A stretch of 64,000 bases of DNA from Planctomycetota bacterium (GTDB taxonomy: Bacteria > Planctomycetota > Planctomycetia > Pirellulales > Lacipirellulaceae): contig JAJDED010000020.1 in the NCBI GenBank assembly GCA_029259915.1, positions 1-64,000 on the forward strand, in the 5' to 3' direction. This document shows, piece after piece, positions 54,183 to 64,000 of the stretch. The notes under the pieces are model-generated. The model was not told the origin of the DNA and did not search any database. It saw nothing but the letters and a program-made list of their open reading frames with translations. Both the position numbers and the translations under genes were made by a program. Each line of letters opens with the position of its first letter. The stretch's first letter is position 1.

Positions 54183-57100
54183 ATGGATAAGCCGACATCT
54201 TTGTGCTTTTTACTAGCGCGCGTGGCGTTAGGTTTGTTTTTGATAACTGCACTGTCGGGCGGAGCAGTGGCCCAAGATGGCGCTGTGATTGCCGCTGGCG
54301 GCATTGTGCCGGATGTGCCTGCGCAAATTTCTGGCAGCGGCAGCTTCTTCAACCGACAGTTGGGCACTCCGTTCCGATTCCGATATCATAGCGAAGGCTA
54401 CGGTACCGACACCGGTGTTGTTTCGTTGGGAACAATGAAGGTGTTCAGCAGCGACGGATCCGCAATTTTCCTCGACGGCCAAGCAACGCTCAGCGACAGC
54501 TTCGGTGGCGGATTCAACTCGGGCATCGGTTATCGAACTTTGACCAATCTAGGGTTTGGCCCCGATCCCAAACGAATTCACGGCGTGAGCTTCTGGACCG
54601 ATGGCCAGAGTACCGAGAACGACAATTTCTTCACCCAACTGGGCTTCAGCCTCGAATCGCTCGGCGACTCGATGGATGTACGTCTCAACGGACAGTTTCC
54701 CCTGGATCGCACGATGGAAGGCGTCCGCACCATTCTCCCCGGCAGTACGCCGGTGTTTGAAGGCAACGAATTGATGGGAGCGATCCAAACGTTTGCCGTC
54801 GATACCGCACTGTCTGTGGTGGATGTCGAAGCGGCCAAACGCATTAGCGATCTGGAAGCGTGGGCATTCTTGGGAGGTTATCACTTAGGTGGCGGCGGGT
54901 TCGATGAGGCTGGCTACCGCGCTGGCGTACGCGGTTATGCCGTGCCCGACGTTGCTGTTTCACTTCAGGTGACCGACGACAATATCTATCACACTAACGT
55001 GATGTTCGGCATCACCTGGTTTGTCGGTCGAACCAATCGTTGCAACGAACCGTGCGGCACGCTATTGGATCGCTTCCGCGAGCCGGTGCAGCGTAACGAC
55101 TTTATCGCTTTGCAAGAAAGAATCGTCACCGATCCGATCAATCCGCTCACCGATGCAACAACCAACGAGCAGTTCTTTATCGTACACGTCGACAGCTCCG
55201 CGGCCGCCGGCGGTGATGGCACCTTTGAAATGCCGTTCAACAACCTGACCGATGCCGAAACAGGCAGCGCCGTCAACAACATTGTTTTGACGCACGCCGA
55301 TTCCGTGCTGGCTGGAAGCTTTGCGCTCAAGGACGGCCAACGCTTCCTCGGCGAAGGCAACGACATCGTCCACACCGTCAATTCGGCCGAGCAGGGCATT
55401 GTCAATTTGCCTGAAACGGCGCCGGGTGCGCTGAGTGCCACTACGCCGATTATTACCGGCGCAGGCGATGTATTCACGATGGCGAATAACAACGAAGTGA
55501 ACAACTTCACGATCAACGGTGGCACGCGGGCGATTGTCGCCGATTCGGTAGCTTCCCCACAGGCGGCCAACCTTGCAATCAATATGCCCACGGGCGATGC
55601 CATTTCGCTCACTAACGTGACCGGCAGCACAACCATCGAAAACTCGGTCATGATTACTGATGCCGGTGGTGTGGCGATTTTGGTCGACGGCGGATCGGGC
55701 ATCGTCGGCGCCAACGCAGAAATCGTCTCCAACATCGTTGGTCGTTCGGTTGAAGTGCGTAACCGCGATGGCGGGAGCGTCACCTTTGGGCTGATTACCG
55801 ACACCGCCGACGGTATTTTGGTTGAGGAGAACACGGGCGGAACCGTCACATTCTCCAGCCTGGTGGATCTTGATACTGCCGCGATGACAGCCGTAACACT
55901 TAGCAACAACGACGGCGCCACCGTTACGTTCCAAGAACTCGATGCCACAAGTACAACGGCCAACACGTTCGTCGCCACAGGCGGCGGAACCATTAACGTC
56001 AACGATGCCCAAAACACCGGCAGCATGATTACCAACACCGGCACCGGTTCCGCTGTGGTACTCTCTGGCGACAACGGCGTAGGAACTGGCGACCCAACGG
56101 TCACCATCGCCGGCGACATCACCAACACCGGCGACGGCCGAGCTGTTGATGCCCAGTTTTTCACCGCAGGCGGTCTAACGGTTACCGGTGCCATCGACGA
56201 TACCGACGGTACGGGAAGTGGAATTCTTGTCCAGGACAACTCCGGCGGTGTGTTCTCGTTCAATGGAACCAACACGCTAACTACCGGCGCAAACAATGCG
56301 GTAACACTTCAAAACAACGACGGGGCAACCATCACGTTCGACGATCTGGCAGCTACATCTACGGCAGGCAACACGTTTGTGGTAAACGGCGGTGGAGCCG
56401 TGAACGTGAACGACACCAACGACGTGAGTGTGATCACCAACAATGGCCTTGGTACTGCTGTGAGAGTCCGTGGATCTGGTGGCGCCTTCATCGGCGATCC
56501 GACTGTCAGTATTGCAGCCGACGTGACCAACACCGTGGGTGGTATGTCGGTCGATATTCAGGATATGACAGCCGGCGGCGTTACCTTCAGCGGCTTGGTC
56601 AACGACACCGATGGTGGGGTACTCGTTTCCAATAATACTGGCGGTAGCATACTCTTTACCGATACCTTGACGGTAACCACGGGTAGCAGCAATGCCGCTG
56701 TGGAGTTGCTTACTAATACAGGAACCACTTTGAGCTTCAATGGTTTGGTTCTTAATGCTACAGGACCCTCAAAAGGTTTTTCAGCAACCGGCGGTGGGAA
56801 CGTGACCGTCACCAATACGAATCCTACTACGATTACATCCGTAATTGGCACGGCATTGGAACTCGACGGTATGACGATCGACGCGGGTGGCGCGACGTTT
56901 GACACGGTCAATCAATCCGCTGGAACTTCCGACGGAATTATTCTTACAAACATTGATGGCACGGGTGGCGTTGTTATCGGCTCGGGGACGAATCCGGGTG
57001 ATGGCGGGAACATTACGACCACAATGACCGCAATCAGCGTGAACAACGCCGCCAACCTCACGGTCGATAACGTAACCGTCAACAATACGGTTGGCGCAGG

Positions 57101-59105
57101 TGTCAATGTGACTGGACAGGTCGCGGGTTCCACAGCAACATTCAATGGCCTCGACATTACCACCACGAATGGCGACGCTGTTACCGTAGAGAATAACACC
57201 GACGGAACCATTGCATTTAACAGCCTCGATGCGACAACCACGGGTACAGGAGATTTGATCACGCTCAACAACAACGCTGCTGCCACCGTGAATATCAACG
57301 GCATGGAAGCAAGTGCTACCGGCGCAGGTAATGGTTTTACGGCAACAGGAACGGGCAATCTTTCGGTGAGTGGTACGGCCAACCTCAGCACCAATACAGG
57401 CCAGGCAATCAATATCGACAGTCAGTCGATCACTGCCGCTGGCGCCAACTTTAACAGTGTCAATACAACCAGCGCGACGACCAATGGAGTCACGCTCAAC
57501 AATCTGGGTGGCACAGGTGCCGTAACAGTTGGATCGAGTGCGACGGTACCCGGTACGATTATCTCCGCGGGCAGCGGAGTCGTGATCACCGGTTCGAGCA
57601 ACGACATCACGATCGGTAGCGACGTCGTCGTCACTGCTGGCGGTGGACGTTCGCTAGACATTCAGAACCGCACGGGCGGTACAGTGGACATCAACGGAAC
57701 GGTCACCGACAGTGGCGCTGGTGCACGGATTGCCGGCAATACAAGCGGTACGGTCAACGTCAACGACGCCATGACTTTCAACACCGGCGCGAATCCTGCA
57801 TTGACGATCAGCGGCAACAATGGCGGAGCAGTAAATATCGCCAGCACCAGCAGCATCGATTTGGGAACGACGACCGGCGATGGCGTTCTGCTTAGCGGTA
57901 CCAATAGCGGTGTTACGGTGGACGCAGACATCACCGGTGGCACAGGCGATTCGGTGGTCGTGGGTGGCAATGCCACGGCTACATTCAACGGAACCATCAC
58001 CAACACCGCTGGCCGGTCTGTGCATGTGACAGGCTTGACCGCCGGCACGGCGACCTTCAATGGCGACATTAACGATACGGGAAGTGGCATTTCAATCGAC
58101 ACCAACACCGGCGGCACGACGAACTTCAACGGCACTGTGACACTTAATACTGCGGGGAGCGACGCACTCACCATCACCGGCAACGGTGCCGGCAATACTA
58201 CCAATTTTGCCGCCGGCAGTCAGCTTGATATCGATACCACCATCGGGAGAGGTATCGTGATCAACGGGCCGGGGACAGTCACCGTTAGTGGCACAGGAAA
58301 CACAGTCGACACAACGACTGGCGTTGGCATCGACATCACTAATGCGGGCAATGCGACGATTAACAACACGACCGTCAATGCGGCCGGCAGTAATGCTGTG
58401 GACGTCACACATAACAATGCCACTGACTCAAGAGTCACATTCAATAGCCTGACGGTCGCCTCCGCGGGAGCGCATGGTGTGAACATCTTGGCAAATGGTT
58501 CCAGCGAACTTGATCTTCTGTTTGACAACGCCGACATAAATATTGTGGGCCAGAAGGGCCTCTTTCTGGACACAGGGGCCAGTGCTGATCGCGTTGATTT
58601 CACGCTGACCAATAGCGATATCACCGCCGTTGATGACAACGCACTACAAGCTGTTTTGGATGATTCGAACATCGCGGAAGTCAGATTATTTATCTCCGAC
58701 AACCAGCTCTCCAATAGTAGCGGCACAGCTGGTTCAGACAGCGCAACGGTGGATATAGCCGTTACCAGTGGAATGATTCTCAACGCGACGATTGGCGACT
58801 CGATTGCGGGTATAAATGTTCCTCCCACGTTGGGCGACAAGAATCGTATTATCAACAACTCGGTTGACGGCACACCATTCGCTTTTGAAGTGAATAATGT
58901 TGCTGCCACGGTCAATTTGGATCTTCGCGACAACACTGCACAGGGCGGGAATGTCACTTATTTTCTGACGAATACTGCCGGCACCTTTAATCTTGTAGAC
59001 GGAGCGGATACAATTAGCGGTGACAATAACATTGGCACTGTCACCGATACTGGTCCTGGTGTAATCAACGATATTGCTCCACCAGTGCTCTTGCCCACAC
59101 CGTAA
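54183..59105 (+). CDS. Giant secreted protein: inverse-autotransporter-like barrel plus beta-helix repeats
   Basis: About 1640 residues from ATG 54183 (AGGAG upstream); the frame extends 26 codons further. A signal peptide (LALGLFLITALSGGAVAQ-type) is followed by a Gly/aromatic-rich barrel-like part (GFNSGIGYRTLTNLGFG, GYHLGGGGFDEAGYRAGVRGY, MFGITWFVGRTN) that resembles inverse autotransporter barrels. From ~residue 340 on comes a right-handed beta-helix style passenger of short Gly/Asn/Thr-rich turns. Two repeat types occur: NTGG-TVTF-type units and GRSVxVxxxxGG units with DTxxGIxVxxNTGG, at about 55740, 56134, 56536, 57641 and 58011. No C-terminal anchor is visible. It is probably a surface adhesin or structural protein. 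Confidence 0.78.
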   Translation: MDKPTSLCFLLARVALGLFLITALSGGAVAQDGAVIAAGGIVPDVPAQISGSGSFFNRQLGTPFRFRYHSEGYGTDTGVVSLGTMKVFSSDGSAIFLDGQATLSDSFGGGFNSGIGYRTLTNLGFGPDPKRIHGVSFWTDGQSTENDNFFTQLGFSLESLGDSMDVRLNGQFPLDRTMEGVRTILPGSTPVFEGNELMGAIQTFAVDTALSVVDVEAAKRISDLEAWAFLGGYHLGGGGFDEAGYRAGVRGYAVPDVAVSLQVTDDNIYHTNVMFGITWFVGRTNRCNEPCGTLLDRFREPVQRNDFIALQERIVTDPINPLTDATTNEQFFIVHVDSSAAAGGDGTFEMPFNNLTDAETGSAVNNIVLTHADSVLAGSFALKDGQRFLGEGNDIVHTVNSAEQGIVNLPETAPGALSATTPIITGAGDVFTMANNNEVNNFTINGGTRAIVADSVASPQAANLAINMPTGDAISLTNVTGSTTIENSVMITDAGGVAILVDGGSGIVGANAEIVSNIVGRSVEVRNRDGGSVTFGLITDTADGILVEENTGGTVTFSSLVDLDTAAMTAVTLSNNDGATVTFQELDATSTTANTFVATGGGTINVNDAQNTGSMITNTGTGSAVVLSGDNGVGTGDPTVTIAGDITNTGDGRAVDAQFFTAGGLTVTGAIDDTDGTGSGILVQDNSGGVFSFNGTNTLTTGANNAVTLQNNDGATITFDDLAATSTAGNTFVVNGGGAVNVNDTNDVSVITNNGLGTAVRVRGSGGAFIGDPTVSIAADVTNTVGGMSVDIQDMTAGGVTFSGLVNDTDGGVLVSNNTGGSILFTDTLTVTTGSSNAAVELLTNTGTTLSFNGLVLNATGPSKGFSATGGGNVTVTNTNPTTITSVIGTALELDGMTIDAGGATFDTVNQSAGTSDGIILTNIDGTGGVVIGSGTNPGDGGNITTTMTAISVNNAANLTVDNVTVNNTVGAGVNVTGQVAGSTATFNGLDITTTNGDAVTVENNTDGTIAFNSLDATTTGTGDLITLNNNAAATVNINGMEASATGAGNGFTATGTGNLSVSGTANLSTNTGQAINIDSQSITAAGANFNSVNTTSATTNGVTLNNLGGTGAVTVGSSATVPGTIISAGSGVVITGSSNDITIGSDVVVTAGGGRSLDIQNRTGGTVDINGTVTDSGAGARIAGNTSGTVNVNDAMTFNTGANPALTISGNNGGAVNIASTSSIDLGTTTGDGVLLSGTNSGVTVDADITGGTGDSVVVGGNATATFNGTITNTAGRSVHVTGLTAGTATFNGDINDTGSGISIDTNTGGTTNFNGTVTLNTAGSDALTITGNGAGNTTNFAAGSQLDIDTTIGRGIVINGPGTVTVSGTGNTVDTTTGVGIDITNAGNATINNTTVNAAGSNAVDVTHNNATDSRVTFNSLTVASAGAHGVNILANGSSELDLLFDNADINIVGQKGLFLDTGASADRVDFTLTNSDITAVDDNALQAVLDDSNIAEVRLFISDNQLSNSSGTAGSDSATVDIAVTSGMILNATIGDSIAGINVPPTLGDKNRIINNSVDGTPFAFEVNNVAATVNLDLRDNTAQGGNVTYFLTNTAGTFNLVDGADTISGDNNIGTVTDTGPGVINDIAPPVLLPTP

Positions 59106-59138
59106 GCGGCTCGCTTCCGCCAAGCTTTGGGAGTCCGC

Positions 59139-59606
59139 ATGGTGGGCGTAACGCTGTGTTGCGAAAAGTGCGGCTGGCAAACCGTGTGCGGGCAGACGCA
59201 GCTCGAGCGGCGACTACGCACTCTGGGCCTGTTGCGTCGCGCCCCCAATCCGCCGGAAGAATTGGTCGCCGAACTGCTTTCGGCAAATCTTGGCCAGTTG
59301 GTTTGCGATCATTGCCAACATGTTGGTCTCTTTGTAGAAGGAGACAAGTCGGCTGACCAGGACGATTGGCAGCAAGCGGTAGTTTGCCAAATCTGCAACC
59401 AGCCGATCCCGCCGGAAAGATTGGAAATATTTCCCAACGTGCGGCGCTGTGTCGGTTGCCAGGACGCTGCCGATCGGGGAATCGAAAAGGACGAACCCGA
59501 TTTCTGTCCGAAGTGTGGAGCACTAGTGGAATTGCGAGTCAGCCGCACTAGTGGCATCACCCGCTACAAACTCTTCTGCACCGGCAACCCTTCTTGCCGC
59601 CTCTAG
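59139..59606 (+). CDS. Small zinc-ribbon protein with DksA/TraR-like pattern
   Basis: A 155-residue soluble protein with four Cys groups. The first (CCEKCGWQTVC) is at the start; the second (VCDHCQHVGLF) and third (VCQICNQPIPP with RRCVGCQDAADRG, like the zinc finger of DksA/TraR proteins) follow; the last (FCPKCGALVELRVSRTSGI... CTGNPSC) is a topoisomerase-like ribbon. So it probably binds two or more zinc ions and maybe RNA polymerase or nucleic acid. Start is ATG 59139; a TTG 12 bases earlier is less likely. Function unknown. Confidence 0.78.
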   Translation: MVGVTLCCEKCGWQTVCGQTQLERRLRTLGLLRRAPNPPEELVAELLSANLGQLVCDHCQHVGLFVEGDKSADQDDWQQAVVCQICNQPIPPERLEIFPNVRRCVGCQDAADRGIEKDEPDFCPKCGALVELRVSRTSGITRYKLFCTGNPSCRL

Positions 59607-59680
59607 CGAACAGCAACTCAATAGCGCATCATTAAGCCTCCCCCCTCCGCCTTCCCCCAATTTCCCCTTTCGCATTTCGC

Positions 59681-61834
59681 ATGTTCACACTCGTCGCCAC
59701 TGCCGCATCAGGTCTCGAAGCGGTCGTGGTGCGCGAACTCAATCAGCTTGGTTACGAAGCCCGCGTCGGGCGGCCGGGGAGGATTGAGTTCACCGGGGAC
59801 ATGACCGCCGTGGCGAGAACAAACCTTTGGCTGCGTAGCGCCGATCGGGTGCTGATCCAATTGGCCTGCTTCCCTGCCGCTGATTTCGACGCCTTGTTCG
59901 ACACCGTTTGCGAACTACCCTGGGAAGAGTGGATTGACGCGGATGCTGAGATTCCCGTGCGGGGTCGTTCGCACAAATCGCAGCTTACCAGCGTGCCCGC
60001 CTGTCAACGCACGGTTAAAAAAGCGATTGTCGAACGTCTGGGTGCAAAGCATCAAGTCACGACGTTGCCGGAAACCTCCTCGCCGGTCCCGGTTGAAGTT
60101 GCGATCTTGAATGACGAAGCAACGATTTCGATCGACACGTCCGGCGACGGCCTACACCGGCGCGGATATCGCACGCTCACCGGACCGGCACAAATTCGCG
60201 AGACGCTTGCGGCAGCACTTGTGCAACTCAGTTTTTGGAAGCCCGGTCGGCCAATGATCGATCCGTTTTGTGGCACGGGCACACTGGTTATCGAAGCCGT
60301 CATGTTGGGTCGCAATCTCGCGCCCGGCCGCAATCGCACGTTTGCCGCCGAACATTGGCTTGACGCTGCCACCGATGTCTGGCGAATTGCCCGGCAAGAG
60401 GCCGACGACTTGGCTTTGCCCGAACTCACTGAACGGCCGCTCGGCACGGATATCGATTCCGAGTCGCTCAAGTTGGCTCGTTACCATGCTGAACTTGCTG
60501 GCGTGCCCGACGATATCCACTTCCAACAGCACGCGTTTGAAGACATGCGGTCGTCGCGCGAGTTCGGCTGCACGATCATGAATCCCCCCTACGGTTTGCG
60601 ACTAGGGGAAGAAAAAGAGATTGCCGCACTTTACCGTACTCTGCCCGACGTGTTGCGGAGATTAAAAACCTGGTCGCACTTTATATTGTCAGCTCGGGAG
60701 GATTGTGAGCAGTTGGTGGGGCAACCGGCCGATCGTCGTCGCAAACTTTACAATGGTGGCGTCGCTTGCACGTATTATCAGTTTTACGGCCCACGTCCGC
60801 CACGCGAATCAGACACTCAGCACGCCGTTCCCCAAACAAAGCAAGCGGAGCAGCCCGCGGGACCAGCTTTTGGCGGATTGCTTAGCGAAGCCACTCGGCA
60901 AGCGGAAGAATTCGCAAACCGCCTACGCAAACGGGCCCGACACTTACGGCGTTGGCCCACGAAACGAGGCATCACCTGCTACCGACTTTACGAACGCGAT
61001 ATTCCCGAAGTGCCGTTGGTGGTCGATCATTACGAGGACGCCCTGCACATCGCGGAATTCGAGCGTCCCCACGCGCGCACTGCCGCAGAGCATGCCGATT
61101 GGCTCGACCACATGGTTCGCACGGCAGGCGAAGTGCTGGAGGTGTCGCGAGAAAATATCTTCATCAAGCACCGCGCCCGCCAACGCGGCAGCGAACAATA
61201 CACACGCTTCGCGCGTAGCGAATCGACGCGCGTGGTGCACGAAGGGGGCCTGAAGTTTTTGGTCAATCTTTCGGATTATCTCGACACAGGTTTGTTTCTC
61301 GATCATCGGATAACGCGTTCGATGGTTCGCGAAGCTGCTATTGGAACTCGCTTTCTCAACCTGTTTTCTTATACAGGCGCGTTTTCCGTTTATGCGGCAG
61401 CAGGCGGGGCGGTGAGTACCACTTCGGTCGATCTTTCGGCGAATTATCTCGATTGGGCACAGGAGAATATGAAACTCAATGGTTTCGATGGCGACAACCA
61501 CCGAGGGATTTGCGGCGACGTGGACGACTTTTTATCCTCGCTGAACAGCGACGAAAAATTTGACCTGGCCGTGGTCGACCCGCCTACCTTTTCTAACAGC
61601 AAACAACTCGAAACCGATTGGGACATCCAGCGAGACCATACGCAGCTACTGCGCAAAGTGTTTGAGCACATGGCGCCGGGCGGAGTGATTATCTTTTCCA
61701 CCAATTCTCGCCGCTTCAAATTTGACGAATTGGCGTACCCGGATGTCGCAATTCACGAAATCAGCCGGCAGACGGTCCCCGAAGATTTCCGCAACAAACG
61801 AATCCACCGCTGCTGGCGAATGACGGTCAAATAA
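59681..61834 (+). CDS. rlmKL: Bifunctional 23S rRNA methyltransferase RlmKL
   Basis: RlmKL methylates G2445 (N2, by the L part) and G2069 (N7, by the K part) of 23S rRNA. The first ~380 residues hold a THUMP domain and the methyltransferase with DPFCGTGTLVIEAVMLGRNLAPGRN and NPPYGLRLGEE. The second half is the K part, with LFSYTGAFSVYAAAGGAVSTTSVD and VVDPPTFSNSK. The order is identical to E. coli RlmL (702 residues); this one has 717. The start ATG is weakly supported by ribosome site. A dispersed repeat follows the gene. Confidence 0.95.
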   Translation: MFTLVATAASGLEAVVVRELNQLGYEARVGRPGRIEFTGDMTAVARTNLWLRSADRVLIQLACFPAADFDALFDTVCELPWEEWIDADAEIPVRGRSHKSQLTSVPACQRTVKKAIVERLGAKHQVTTLPETSSPVPVEVAILNDEATISIDTSGDGLHRRGYRTLTGPAQIRETLAAALVQLSFWKPGRPMIDPFCGTGTLVIEAVMLGRNLAPGRNRTFAAEHWLDAATDVWRIARQEADDLALPELTERPLGTDIDSESLKLARYHAELAGVPDDIHFQQHAFEDMRSSREFGCTIMNPPYGLRLGEEKEIAALYRTLPDVLRRLKTWSHFILSAREDCEQLVGQPADRRRKLYNGGVACTYYQFYGPRPPRESDTQHAVPQTKQAEQPAGPAFGGLLSEATRQAEEFANRLRKRARHLRRWPTKRGITCYRLYERDIPEVPLVVDHYEDALHIAEFERPHARTAAEHADWLDHMVRTAGEVLEVSRENIFIKHRARQRGSEQYTRFARSESTRVVHEGGLKFLVNLSDYLDTGLFLDHRITRSMVREAAIGTRFLNLFSYTGAFSVYAAAGGAVSTTSVDLSANYLDWAQENMKLNGFDGDNHRGICGDVDDFLSSLNSDEKFDLAVVDPPTFSNSKQLETDWDIQRDHTQLLRKVFEHMAPGGVIIFSTNSRRFKFDELAYPDVAIHEISRQTVPEDFRNKRIHRCWRMTVK

Positions 61835-61859
61835 CGCCTTGTGTTACTTTCAGAAAGAA

Positions 61860-62011
61860 AATAGAACGCAGATGAACGCGGATTTAGCTGATCAACACAG
61901 ATTCGTAGAATAATTTGTAGTTTTCTTACTTCGCCGGGTTGCTTCAGCCAAACCAGCCTCAACTATCATATCTGCGAAATCTTTTTCATCAGCGTTCATC
62001 CGTGTTCCATT
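61860..62011. repeat. Dispersed inverted repeat, copy 2
   Basis: AATAGAACGCAGATGAACGC at the left pairs with GTTCATCCGTGTTCCATT at the right (about 25-base imperfect arms). The sequence is closely related to 10797-10939, and both lie right after a plus-strand gene. Confidence 0.7.
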
Positions 62012-62073
62012 CCTGCTTTCAGCATGAAAAGCTTTTTGGCTGCAGCTTACGGACGCGACGGGAATTCCACAAC

Positions 62074-64000
62074 TCAAGGCGCGGGGAATTCCTGTACCGA
62101 CTCATAAAAGAGCCCTTGGGGTCGGACTTCGAGCCGGTCGACGGAAACTCCCATCAATCCTTGGGATTCTTCTTCACTGGGAAGCAACGCGCGGAGTAAT
62201 TCCCATGGCTGCGACTTTGTAGACGCTTCCTCTTCTTCTGTCTCCTCTTCATCATCATGCGCAGAGGTGTCGAGCATTTGATCTAACCGTTGATCGCCCC
62301 AGTTGCGTAAGACTTTTGCGTAACGATTTCCATCGGCTACGCGGGTTGCCCAACAGGGCTCATGTGGTAGGAGCTCGTTCGCCTGTTGATAGACACTGCC
62401 TCCGCGGAATCCGGAAGCATTGAGTGCAGGATTGTTGAGCGACGAAAGGACCTTTTCAACAACTTGTGCCCCGTAGCCCAGAACCAAGGTACCTTTGCCC
62501 AAGAAAAGTCCGCCCTCTACGGGACCGGTTTTGAATCGAAATCCCCGGAAGCCCTGTTCTTCGGTAAACTTGCCGCCAGGCATCGAACTGACAAAAGGCA
62601 CCAGCGATTGAAACAATTGCGACCACACTTGCTCATCTTCCAGTTGCCAAACCATCGCATTACGTTCAGGTTGCTCCCAATCGGCATCAATTTCTGGGTC
62701 CCACTCGGGTTCAAATTTCAAAATGATGTGTCGCGTGCCTACGGAACCCAGTAAATCTTCCAAACTACATTTCGCAAAACCTACAACCTGAGCTTCGGCC
62801 ATCGCAATCCACTGCCCGGCACGATCAGGAAATTCGAGAAGCAAAATCTCTTTGAGAGTTAAATAAGCTTCGCGCAGGTCAAACGAGATCTGGGAATACT
62901 CAAGAACCGTGGCGGGAACCCAGTCGGGAGGATCAACGGAAATCGGTTTTTGATCCAACCACTTCATCAGTCCTTGCCGGGGCTGCGCAGTGGCCAGCGA
63001 ATACCGACTATGTAATTGAAAGCCCTGCAGCGTCGCCTTCCAGGCAAAGGGACCGAGTCCGTGAGCGCCACTGATTCGCATTAACTTTTCAAATTTCTCG
63101 TTATCCTTCGACGACACTTGGGCTAAGCGGAGCAGGGGAGTGGGGTTGCCCAGTGCCTCGAACATGCCGATGCCGTCGAGATTCAAAACCTCTGCAGTAC
63201 CGGAATCGTCGGCCAGCTGCTGTAAGAATCCACCTTCTCCCTCAGACAACGAACCAATCAACCGAGCAAAAACATCTGCGAGAAGCTCGGCATCGGGGTG
63301 TTCGTCGGCCGTGGGCGAATTGTGGTAAGTGTGGGCCACCAGCAATCGATTGTCCACGGCGCTTACCAGAACCATCGCATACGTTGCCTTGAGCTTGGCA
63401 CTATTACGCCATTTTTCGTAGGCCTGCTCCCACTGCACCTGTTGGTCTTCTTCTGAAAGCTCGGAATAGTTTTCGGGCAGATCATAATCTTCGTCGTATT
63501 TCCATTCAAATTCGGGGACCATCAATTGCATGACGGGGCGATCGGCCAATTCCAGGTCGATACGTGTGGCGGGATGCTCTTGGTCTTCCTGACGTTCGAC
63601 TACTTTGCCGAGAATTTCAAAAGTTCGACCAGCCAGTTCCGCGCCCGGCTCGCACCAGGCCAATCCCAGCGGACGTGGAATATGATTTTCGTCGTCGACA
63701 ATCACGAGGGCGTAGCCTGTTTCGCCGACCAATAGTTGCCACAAATCGTCGACCGTGAATCCCAACTCGGACATCTCTTTTTGGATTTTCAGCCAATCCT
63801 CAGATTCGGCCTCCTCCATTGCTTTGGCGATTGCGGAAATGCGTCGCTCGCTAAACATCACCGTCCCAAGCTTGGTGTTTTCCCTAAACGCATCGGCAAA
63901 CGCCTTGCCATCAGCAATGCGCACCGCCACTGCCGTTTCTTCAGGAAGCGACTGCCAAACAGTGGGTTGCTGCGCGTATAACTGCGAATCTAAGCTGACT
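62074..64000 (-). CDS. Large protein of unknown function, 5' end missing
   Basis: The frame is open to the window end, so the N-terminus (at least 23 more residues beyond the GTG 63930) is missing. The visible ~640 residues are mixed helix and strand, with many acidic residues. The start region (DSQLYAQQPTVWQSLPEETAVAVRIADGKAF, FRENTKLGTVMF) resembles planctomycete proteins of about 600-800 residues that open with a signal peptide and an alpha/beta substrate-like domain. A run of Asp/Glu (DDEEETEEEEAS) lies near the C-terminus. No catalytic motif was recognised. Confidence 0.65.
   Translation of the reverse strand, partial: VSLDSQLYAQQPTVWQSLPEETAVAVRIADGKAFADAFRENTKLGTVMFSERRISAIAKAMEEAESEDWLKIQKEMSELGFTVDDLWQLLVGETGYALVIVDDENHIPRPLGLAWCEPGAELAGRTFEILGKVVERQEDQEHPATRIDLELADRPVMQLMVPEFEWKYDEDYDLPENYSELSEEDQQVQWEQAYEKWRNSAKLKATYAMVLVSAVDNRLLVAHTYHNSPTADEHPDAELLADVFARLIGSLSEGEGGFLQQLADDSGTAEVLNLDGIGMFEALGNPTPLLRLAQVSSKDNEKFEKLMRISGAHGLGPFAWKATLQGFQLHSRYSLATAQPRQGLMKWLDQKPISVDPPDWVPATVLEYSQISFDLREAYLTLKEILLLEFPDRAGQWIAMAEAQVVGFAKCSLEDLLGSVGTRHIILKFEPEWDPEIDADWEQPERNAMVWQLEDEQVWSQLFQSLVPFVSSMPGGKFTEEQGFRGFRFKTGPVEGGLFLGKGTLVLGYGAQVVEKVLSSLNNPALNASGFRGGSVYQQANELLPHEPCWATRVADGNRYAKVLRNWGDQRLDQMLDTSAHDDEEETEEEEASTKSQPWELLRALLPSEEESQGLMGVSVDRLEVRPQGLFYESVQEFPAP

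Noticed and set aside
55062..56012. Long minus-strand frames opposite the giant surface-protein gene, including a ~435-codon one at 54989-56296
   Set aside because: They arise from the biased, repetitive codons of the real gene; their sequences are repetitive Val/Pro/Ser runs.

Overview
The window looks like chromosomal DNA of a planctomycete, most likely a member of the Pirellulales. I infer this from the gene content, not from a marker gene. The pointers are: a Ser/Thr kinase with a roughly 75-residue N-terminal extension and a C-terminal membrane anchor; a very large secreted repeat protein; a secreted cyclophilin with a PEP-CTERM-like tail; an AAA ATPase with a winged-helix-like front part; a 72-residue lipoprotein; and many long palindromic intergenic repeats with a REP-associated tyrosine transposase (RAYT). 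Base composition is moderate throughout, and no rRNA, tRNA, CRISPR array or prophage was seen.

Layout. 0-3.9 kb: tyrS (cut by the window edge), a LOG-family hydrolase, pdxJ overlapping a 58-residue Cys4 protein, and a secreted alpha/beta hydrolase. 4.0-7.5 kb: groEL with a His-rich and Gly/Met-rich tail, then a 1.4 kb gene-poor stretch. That stretch has three perfect sigma-54 (-24/-12) promoters: one points at groEL, and one lies before a 66-residue basic protein that is followed by a strong terminator. 7.5-14 kb: lipid genes (fabZ-fabI, a cyclopropane-fatty-acyl synthase homologue, a KAS III homologue), the kinase and a CPBP protease. 14-18 kb: the RAYT with flanking inverted repeats, a class I amidotransferase-like protein without its catalytic Cys, a thioesterase and an ACT protein. 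18-30 kb: an HD phosphohydrolase, an RNase H-like protein with eroded active site, glgB, a membrane-anchored SurA/PpiD-like chaperone and topA. 30-36.6 kb: an O-antigen ligase-type protein, pyrD-trpS-acpS and an HU protein with a sigma-70-like promoter.

37-43.4 kb is a minus-strand cluster: an FAD/Fe-S oxidoreductase fusion, moaD, moaE, moaA, a cysteine desulfurase and a Cys-cluster protein. The desulfurase beside moaD suggests local sulfur supply for molybdopterin synthesis. 43.4-52.8 kb holds mostly housekeeping genes (folE, nth, dcd, purU) plus a decayed HicA-HicB toxin-antitoxin remnant. 52.9-64 kb holds the secreted cyclophilin, a ~1640-residue outer-membrane barrel/beta-helix protein, a zinc-ribbon protein, rlmKL and a large protein cut by the window end.

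The observations I would follow first are the sigma-54 promoter cluster with its tandem dyads and small basic protein, the RAYT with its inverted flanks, the decayed hicAB pair, and two enzymes whose key catalytic residues are replaced.
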